Below, piece after piece: positions 58,546-64,000 of a DNA stretch of 64,000 bases. A program made the position numbers and the translations under genes. The DNA is from Bacteroidia bacterium. Lineage in GTDB: Bacteria > Bacteroidota > Bacteroidia > J057. How positions within the stretch are numbered: position 1 is the first letter of the stretch; the number at the start of each line of letters is the position of its first letter. The DNA lies in assembly GCA_033391075.1 (NCBI GenBank), contig JAWPMV010000001.1:2790001-2854000 (forward strand), in the 5' to 3' direction. The notes under the pieces are model-generated. The model was given only the letters and a program-made list of their open reading frames with translations. It did not search any database and was not told the DNA's origin.

Positions 58546-60414
58546 ATGAAGGTTCCTACTCATTCTTTGATCCTTTACCTGCTCCTGTTCCCATCCCTTA
58601 TCTTTTCCCAGGAAATCCTAAACACTTCCCTGAGCCTAAATGAGCTAGAGAAGAAAAAGTCAGAGGTCGTCCTATTGAAAAATCAGGGGGAACTTCTGCC
58701 AATTTCAAATTTGCAGGAAAAGCGCATCCTGCACATTTCTTTTGATACAAAGGGCAAGGATTTTTTTCAAAATAGCCTGGCTTTATATGCCCCGGTCTTG
58801 AATATCCGCATGCGTCTGGCCGATCTGCCCAAGAGGATGGACCGAATCAGTGAATTGGCCAGTGCTTCCAATTTGATCATTCTTAGCCTACATAATAGTG
58901 TCTCCTATAGCGGCTTGACAACAACAGAACGCCTGGCTATTCGGGATTTTTGGGAAAAGTTGTATAAACGCCCGCATACGATTACCACATTTTTTGGATC
59001 AGAAGAAGAGCTTCAAAAACTGGACGTACTTAGTCAGTCTCCGGTACTCCTTTTCTCTCCTTCAGAACATCCCATCAATCAGGAATTTTGTGCCCAGATC
59101 ATTTACGGGGCAATTTCTTCCCAGGGAAGACTGCGAAAAGACGTGGGCCGGGTATTCCATAAAGGCAATGGACTCAGAACTACCGGAGATATTCGTCTCA
59201 GCTATAATAAGGCAGAAGCCGTTTCCTGGGATTCGGAGAGACTTAAAAGAAGAATTGATTCCTTGATAGAAATGGCCATGGATTCTATGGCCTTTCCGGG
59301 TTGTCAGGTAGTAGTTGCCAAAAACAATCAGGTGATTTTCAATCAGAATTATGGGCACCATAATTACGAAAAGACACGACCAGTTAAAAGCTTTGATGTC
59401 TATGATCTTGCCTCTGTTACCAAAATCTCAGCGGCTCTTCCAGCCATCATGTTTCTCAAGGATGAGGAAAAACTAAGAATAGATGACCCTTTGTCAAATT
59501 ACTGGACAGACTTTATAAAATCTAATAAACGGGACCTTCAAATTCGTCCCATCCTGGCTCATCAGGCCGGATTGATTCCTTATATAGTTTTTTGGGCAAA
59601 GACTCAGAAGAAAAATGGGAAATTCAAAGGAGGAACCTTCAAACGAGACTCCAGTGATACCTATAATATAAAGGTGTATAAAGACCTTTATATGAATCAG
59701 AAGTATCGAAAGAAAATGTACAAGGCAGTGAGAAAGTCTGATGTTGACTCCAAACAGGGCTATGTGTATTCAGGATTGAGTTTTCTGTTGTATCCCCAAA
59801 TTGTAAAGAATCTCAGCGGCATGGATTTCGATCAATTACTGAATGAGCGATTTTATGATCAACTAGGAGCTGGAAGATTGGATTTCAATCCCTGGAAAAA
59901 AATCCCGATCAATGAGATCATTCCGACCGAATATGATAGCTTGTTTAGAAAAGAAATGGTTCATGGCTATGTCCATGATGAAGCAGCAGCTATGATGGGA
60001 GGAGTTTCCGGGAATGCAGGTCTTTTTTCCAATGCAAATGATCTGGCCAAGCTTATGCAGATGTACCTCAACATGGGAGAATATGGAGGGGAGAGATATA
60101 TCAGCCGGGAGACAATGAAAGAGTTTAGCAGCTATGCCTATAAAAAGGATGACAATCGGAGAGGATTGGGATTTGACAAACCCCCATTGGATGGAAAGAG
60201 CAGCTATATCTCCAAAGACGCATCTTCCCTTAGTTTTGGCCACTCTGGATTTACGGGAACATTTACCTGGGTTGATCCTAAACACAAACTGGTTTTGGTC
60301 TTTCTTTCCAATAGGGTTCATCCGACAAGAAATAACCGAAAGCTTTACAGTTTAAAAATCCGAGAAAAACTACATCAAATTCTCTACGATGAGATAAACT
60401 GGGTAAATAAGTAA
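58546..60414 (+). CDS. AmiE-like serine hydrolase (beta-lactamase family) with a GH3 C-terminal-domain remnant
   Basis: A 622-residue exported protein (signal peptide to ~22). Residues ~30-225 look like the C-terminal domain of GH3 enzymes (KKKSEVVLLKNQGELLPISNLQEKRILHISFD), but no GH3 catalytic barrel precedes it. From ~235 on there is a beta-lactamase-family domain with SVTK (DLASVTKISAAL), YVYSGLSFLLYP at the YxN position and GHSGFTGTFTW at HxG. The architecture corresponds to the NagZ-AmiE-like fusions of Bacteroidota with the hydrolase half lost. The domain is probably an N-acetylmuramyl-peptide amidase. The divergent location to the regulator/nagB/murQ genes and shared TGCA boxes support cell-wall salvage. 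Confidence 0.88.
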   Translation: MKVPTHSLILYLLLFPSLIFSQEILNTSLSLNELEKKKSEVVLLKNQGELLPISNLQEKRILHISFDTKGKDFFQNSLALYAPVLNIRMRLADLPKRMDRISELASASNLIILSLHNSVSYSGLTTTERLAIRDFWEKLYKRPHTITTFFGSEEELQKLDVLSQSPVLLFSPSEHPINQEFCAQIIYGAISSQGRLRKDVGRVFHKGNGLRTTGDIRLSYNKAEAVSWDSERLKRRIDSLIEMAMDSMAFPGCQVVVAKNNQVIFNQNYGHHNYEKTRPVKSFDVYDLASVTKISAALPAIMFLKDEEKLRIDDPLSNYWTDFIKSNKRDLQIRPILAHQAGLIPYIVFWAKTQKKNGKFKGGTFKRDSSDTYNIKVYKDLYMNQKYRKKMYKAVRKSDVDSKQGYVYSGLSFLLYPQIVKNLSGMDFDQLLNERFYDQLGAGRLDFNPWKKIPINEIIPTEYDSLFRKEMVHGYVHDEAAAMMGGVSGNAGLFSNANDLAKLMQMYLNMGEYGGERYISRETMKEFSSYAYKKDDNRRGLGFDKPPLDGKSSYISKDASSLSFGHSGFTGTFTWVDPKHKLVLVFLSNRVHPTRNNRKLYSLKIREKLHQILYDEINWVNK

Positions 60415-60533
60415 AGCATATACTCGAACTTCATGTACGGAAAAATGATAAGGTCCTGCAAATCCTCAAAATGCCTCCTGACTTAGGAAAACTTTTATCA
60501 ACTTAGCAGAAATTTAGTGTAAAACGATCACCA

Positions 60534-62009
60534 ATGGGGGTTCTAAAGAAATTAGCTGGACATACCTTTATCTATGGAAGTAGTACGATTCTCAGTCGTC
60601 TACTCAATGTCCTGTTTCTCCCCATTCTTACCAATCGTTTCAGCACAGGCATTTATGGAATCTATGCGAACCTTTATGCCTGGATTACTGTCTTCAATGT
60701 CTTCCTGACTTTTGGCATGGAAACCACCATGTTTCGCTTTATTCAAGACCAAAGTGATCCCAAAAAGGTATACAGCCAGGCTTTCTTTTTCGTATTGGGT
60801 TTACTTCTTGTGTTTATGGGGATCGCTATTCCCCTTCATACCCATATCGCAAGCTGGATGAACTATGAAGGCAAAGAGCATTATCTCCTGCTTTTGTTTG
60901 CGATCATTTCTCTGGATGTCCTGGCTGCAATCCCTAAAGCTATGCTAAGGCATAAGGAGCGAGCTGCCTGGTTTGGGATCATCATGCTGGTAAATGTGAT
61001 TATCAACCTCAGCGCCCTCCTCATTTTTATTGTTTGGCTGGATCTGGGAATCGAATATGTCTTCGTAGCAAATATAATAGCTGCCTCTCTTGTGCTGGCA
61101 TTATCCCTTTGGAAAAACCTACCGGCTTTGCCTAGCTGGGACTTCAAGCTCTTGCGAGAAATGCTGGACTATGCTTTTTTCATTATGATAGCTGGACTCG
61201 CAGGCATTATGAATGAAACCCTGGACAGAATCATGATTCCCCTTAGGTGGCCAGAAGGCGGAGTCTTTGAGGGATTAGTTCAAACAGGCGAAGATTTAAA
61301 TGGGATTTATGCCGCGAATTATAAAGTTGCTATGTTCATTGCACTTGCAACTACAGCTTTCAGGTATGCAGCGGAACCCTTCTTTTTTAAAGAAGCCGGA
61401 GAAAAAGATTCTCCCAAAACCTTCGCAAGGGTCTTTCATTACTTTATGATGGCCAGTCTTGCGGGTTTCCTCCTGATTAGTTCTTTCGCTCCAGAAATCA
61501 TGTCTTTCAATTTATTTGGGTTGCTAAACCGGACCTTTGTACCGGAAACCTATTGGTCTGGCCAGAAAGTGATTCCCATTTTGCTGCTCGCTTATGTGTT
61601 TAGCGCAGCCTATATAAATATTTCCATTTGGTTTAAAATTACCAAGCAGACTCGTTTCGCTATTTTGTTTACAGGAAGTGGTGCATTGGTAACCGTATCC
61701 GTCCTCTTCTTTGGAATTCCTACTTATGGATATATGGCAGGAGCCTGGGCTACCCTGCTTTGTTATCTCTTGATGAGCAGCATGGTTTATTTTGTCGGTC
61801 AAAAATATTATCCCATTCCCTACAAAATAAAGCGACTTTGTATATATGGTGTTATTGTACTAGGGGCTTTCTTCCTCAACCACAACATTGGCGCTACTGA
61901 TGGCTTTTTTCTGGCAGGACTTAGTAAGTTCCTCATCTGCGCTGCAGCTTTTGGATTGATCTTTTTTGTAGAGAAAAAGTACCCGCCCATATGGAAAGGC
62001 AAGTCATAG
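60534..62009 (+). CDS. polysaccharide flippase (Wzx/MATE-like oligosaccharide transporter)
   Basis: A 491-residue membrane protein with 12-14 helices. The start MGVLKKLAGHTFIYGSSTILSRLLNVLFLPILTNRFSTGIYGIYANLYAWITVFNVFLTFGMETTMFRF is typical of the polysaccharide biosynthesis/Wzx family, as are RFAILFTGSGALVTVSVLFFGIPTYGYMAGAWATLLCYL near the C-terminus. It would flip lipid-linked sugar units across the inner membrane. There are no glycosyltransferase genes next to it, so its substrate is unknown. Confidence 0.93.
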   Translation: MGVLKKLAGHTFIYGSSTILSRLLNVLFLPILTNRFSTGIYGIYANLYAWITVFNVFLTFGMETTMFRFIQDQSDPKKVYSQAFFFVLGLLLVFMGIAIPLHTHIASWMNYEGKEHYLLLLFAIISLDVLAAIPKAMLRHKERAAWFGIIMLVNVIINLSALLIFIVWLDLGIEYVFVANIIAASLVLALSLWKNLPALPSWDFKLLREMLDYAFFIMIAGLAGIMNETLDRIMIPLRWPEGGVFEGLVQTGEDLNGIYAANYKVAMFIALATTAFRYAAEPFFFKEAGEKDSPKTFARVFHYFMMASLAGFLLISSFAPEIMSFNLFGLLNRTFVPETYWSGQKVIPILLLAYVFSAAYINISIWFKITKQTRFAILFTGSGALVTVSVLFFGIPTYGYMAGAWATLLCYLLMSSMVYFVGQKYYPIPYKIKRLCIYGVIVLGAFFLNHNIGATDGFFLAGLSKFLICAAAFGLIFFVEKKYPPIWKGKS

Positions 62010-62100
62010 AAAGGTATTTCACAAATAGACCCAATAATTTCTTTTCTTCTTTAAGCTTCTAAGACTATATTTGTGAGGCAATTAAATAAATGGATGGCTC

Positions 62101-62145
62101 AGGCGTTTTGTATTCAAGCTACATGAAAAACGCCTTTCTCTTTTT
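62101..62145 (+). terminator. intrinsic terminator between flippase and carotenoid genes
   Basis: AGGCGTTTT (62101-62109) and AAAACGCCT (62127-62135), then TTCTCTTTTT. A TATATTTG sequence, a perfect Bacteroidota -7 element (TAnnTTTG), lies upstream at 62066-62073; if active, the hairpin would lie in the leader of the carotenoid gene instead of simply ending the flippase transcript. Confidence 0.75.
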
Positions 62146-62160
62146 CAAATAAGGAGACGG

Positions 62161-62811
62161 ATGGAAGAACACGGAAAATCTGGTGTAACCTTTGCGATTA
62201 TTGTACTTGTTGTCCTTCATTATGTAGGTGTAATTGGATTTCACCTGGAGGATTACCGTGAGCTATTCGAGAGTTTAACTCCCATAAATTTGCTCATCTC
62301 TGTAGGCGTGCTCGCCTACTTCCATAAAATCTGGAACCTCAACTTCGGTTTTTGGGTATTCGGCGTATTCTGGGGTGGATATCTCCTGGAGTTCGTAGGG
62401 GTACATACAGGCCTTATTTTTGGGGATTACAGTTACGGCTCCACCCTGGGTCCTAAAGTAGCTGCAGTTCCTCCTATGATGGGGCTCCTGTGGGTAATGA
62501 CTGCCTACATGGCCGGTATCCTGGCACAAAACATGACGACCAACCTTTGGTTGCGAGTTGTGATGGGCGCTTTACTCATGGTTATTCTCGACTTTCTGAT
62601 TGAACCCGTTGCCATGGAATATGACTATTGGTATTGGGATGCCCATAGAGTTCCCATTTCCAATTACTTTACCTGGTTTATTGTAGGGGCCATCATGCAA
62701 TACGTTTTCCATCAAATCCATCAGGAAAAAAGCAATCCCGTTGCTTATCCTCTCTACCTGATACAATTCGGATTTTTTGCTACCTTCCTGATCGTTGACC
62801 TGGCCGGATAA
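62161..62811 (+). CDS. CruF-like carotenoid biosynthesis membrane protein
   Basis: A 216-residue protein with about six to seven membrane helices. FGVFWGGYLLEFVGVHTGLIFGDYSYGSTLGPKVAAVPPMMGLLWVMTAYMAG and MVILDFLIEPVAMEYDYWYWD are the hallmarks of the carotenoid biosynthesis family (DUF422, CruF carotenoid 1,2-hydratase-type). It probably hydrates a linear carotenoid end group. No other carotenoid genes are next to it. A good GGAGACGG ribosome-binding sequence precedes the ATG. Confidence 0.92.
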   Translation: MEEHGKSGVTFAIIVLVVLHYVGVIGFHLEDYRELFESLTPINLLISVGVLAYFHKIWNLNFGFWVFGVFWGGYLLEFVGVHTGLIFGDYSYGSTLGPKVAAVPPMMGLLWVMTAYMAGILAQNMTTNLWLRVVMGALLMVILDFLIEPVAMEYDYWYWDAHRVPISNYFTWFIVGAIMQYVFHQIHQEKSNPVAYPLYLIQFGFFATFLIVDLAG

Positions 62812-62865
62812 AAAGGCAAGGTTTTTTACCTATTTATTACGTCCAATTATTTCAATTTTTCATTC

Positions 62866-63480
62866 ATGGAAAAGAAACTACTATTCACGACTATTATTCT
62901 ATGCTTTTTCAGCTTACAATCTTTTAGCCAGGGTTTTGGTGGAGGCCTGCATGTTGGATTAAATGCCAGTCAGGTTGACGGAGATGCTGTACAAGGTTTT
63001 AATAAAGCAGGTCTTAGCCTGGGAGCTTTTGTCAATTATGAAATTGGCGATAACATTTTCATACAACCGGAATTGTTATTCGAGCAATTGGGAAGTGCAT
63101 TTCAGGGCATCACCTTCGTCCAAACTTCACATATAACGCTTCCTGTGGTATTTAAAATCAATATTCCCGTCCAAATGGGTAATAGTACACAGGCTATTCA
63201 GCTACATGCGGGTCCTGCAGTTGGATTATTGATAGGAGCTAAAAATGATGTCGGCAATGACCTGAGTAATTTGCTGAAGAATTTTGATACACGCATTGTA
63301 GGCGGATTGAGCTATAGACTGGCTCCCGGCTTTAGTTTCATGCTGAGGTATGGATATTCTTTGGGTTCATTTATCGAAACCACAGCCCCTACTGCAGCCA
63401 ACCTTCTCGCCCCTGGAAAAACGGGTCTGGCTCATAATTATGTAAATATTGGACTGCGTGTTCATTTTACCGCCAATTAA
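62866..63480 (+). CDS. outer-membrane beta-barrel protein (PorT-like family)
   Basis: A 204-residue exported protein with a signal peptide (LLFTTIILCFFSLQSFSQ). The barrel family pattern is seen in GGGLHVGLNASQVDGDAVQGFNKAGLSLGAFVNYEIGDNIFIQPELLFEQLG, ITLPVVFKINIPV, LHAGPAVGLLIGAK and the terminal strand NYVNIGLRVHFTAN. These eight-stranded barrels are abundant in Bacteroidota; PorT itself belongs to the type IX secretion machinery, but this one is shorter and cannot be assigned to that role. Confidence 0.9.
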   Translation: MEKKLLFTTIILCFFSLQSFSQGFGGGLHVGLNASQVDGDAVQGFNKAGLSLGAFVNYEIGDNIFIQPELLFEQLGSAFQGITFVQTSHITLPVVFKINIPVQMGNSTQAIQLHAGPAVGLLIGAKNDVGNDLSNLLKNFDTRIVGGLSYRLAPGFSFMLRYGYSLGSFIETTAPTAANLLAPGKTGLAHNYVNIGLRVHFTAN

Positions 63481-63551
63481 ATTTTCCAAATTCATAATGC
63501 TTTTGCGATATTCGTCCAAAATTTGAATACGTACTACAAAGCATTTTGGAC

Positions 63552-64000
63552 ATGACCATTAGGGTATTTGCGACCGGAGGGACCTTCGACAAGAATTATG
63601 ATTATATAAATGGGCGTCTGTTTTTTGAAGACACCCAGCTTCCTGAGATGTTTCGTCTCGGTAGAAACACCATTGACATCAACCTCAGGACGCTCATGAT
63701 GATTGATAGCCTGGAAATGACTGAAGAGGATAGATCGGTGATTGCACACAATTGCAAGACTTGCGAAGAAAAGCATATTATCATCACTCATGGAACAGAT
63801 ACCATGGTCGAAACAGCAAAAGTTGTAGCTCAATTGGGGTTGGAGAAAACCGTCGTTTTGACTGGAGCTATGGTACCTTACCGATTTGGTAGTTCTGATG
63901 GATTTTTCAATCTGGGTAGCGCACTGGCTTTTGCTCAAACCTTGGCTTCGGGCGTTTATGTCGTTATGAATGGACGCCACTTCAGCTGGGACAATGTTCG
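63552..64000 (+). CDS. L-asparaginase, N-terminal part
   Basis: The frame starts at ATG 63552 and runs off the right edge after 149 codons. MTIRVFATGGTFDKNYDY contains the first catalytic Thr (GGT), HIIITHGTDTMVETAKVVA the second Thr-Asp pair, and TVVLTGAMVPYRFGSSDGFFNLGSALAFA the following strand and substrate loop of bacterial asparaginases. It converts asparagine to aspartate and ammonia. No signal peptide, so a cytoplasmic enzyme is indicated. The end of the protein is not in the window. Confidence 0.93.
   Translation, partial: MTIRVFATGGTFDKNYDYINGRLFFEDTQLPEMFRLGRNTIDINLRTLMMIDSLEMTEEDRSVIAHNCKTCEEKHIIITHGTDTMVETAKVVAQLGLEKTVVLTGAMVPYRFGSSDGFFNLGSALAFAQTLASGVYVVMNGRHFSWDNV

Noticed and set aside
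1-64000. rRNA, tRNA, tmRNA or riboswitch genes
   Set aside because: I looked for cloverleaf ends, GGTTCGAATCC-like T-arms and conserved rRNA segments and found none that I could support.

Overview
The window reads as chromosomal DNA of a Bacteroidota bacterium, probably a marine or free-living member of the Saprospiria/Cytophagia side of the phylum. The reasons are two large secreted proteins with type IX secretion (T9SS) C-terminal sorting tails, LytTR/LytS-type two-component signalling, PD40 and sortilin-type propeller proteins, a PorT-like outer-membrane barrel, a NagB-LmbE fusion, and generally weak Shine-Dalgarno sequences. Gene density is high. No rRNA, tRNA, transposase or CRISPR array was recognised.

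Layout. (1) 1-6767: a leftward group of secreted hydrolases and propeller proteins (S9 peptidase fragment, esterase/beta-lactamase fusion, PD40 protein, lipoprotein pseudo-beta-lactamase), divergent from a LytS-like kinase and LytTR regulator. (2) 6902-14054: an accessory island, more AT-rich than its flanks. It is the highlight of the window: five gene cassettes, each ending in an attC-like imperfect palindrome, next to a tyrosine recombinase. (3) 14153-17011: leftward ychF - rhodanese - thioesterase - yihY. (4) 17300-26929: M48 lipoprotein protease, two TetR regulators and a TolC/MFP/RND efflux operon, linked by a shared inverted-repeat box. (5) 27105-35628: a membrane protein, a LolA-like protein, a sortilin-propeller protein, an NRDE protein and PBP1C. 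(6) 36112-41456: small secreted proteins, an initiating sugar-phosphate transferase and tilS. (7) 41453-46245: leuACDB with a 15-codon leader peptide holding six Leu codons in front of an intrinsic terminator. (8) 46366-52318: two paralogous T9SS proteins. (9) 53190-60414: a peptidoglycan-salvage locus (GHL10-type hydrolase, murQ, nagB-LmbE, DeoR regulator, AmiE-like serine hydrolase) with a phased array of TGCA boxes. (10) 60534-64000: flippase, CruF-like carotenoid protein, outer-membrane barrel and the start of an asparaginase.

The integron-like element. All five cassettes have their palindrome immediately 3' of a minus-strand gene. The outermost 7-11 bases of each palindrome are complementary not to its own other end but to the facing end of the neighbouring palindrome, across the cassette. 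That end exchange is what integron recombination at G/TT of the R' box produces. Yet the adjacent recombinase lacks the extra segment that defines IntI integrases, carries an unusual N-terminal W/P-rich domain, and points the same way as the cassettes. This is the best candidate in the window for an undescribed system: an integron-type array served by a non-IntI recombinase.
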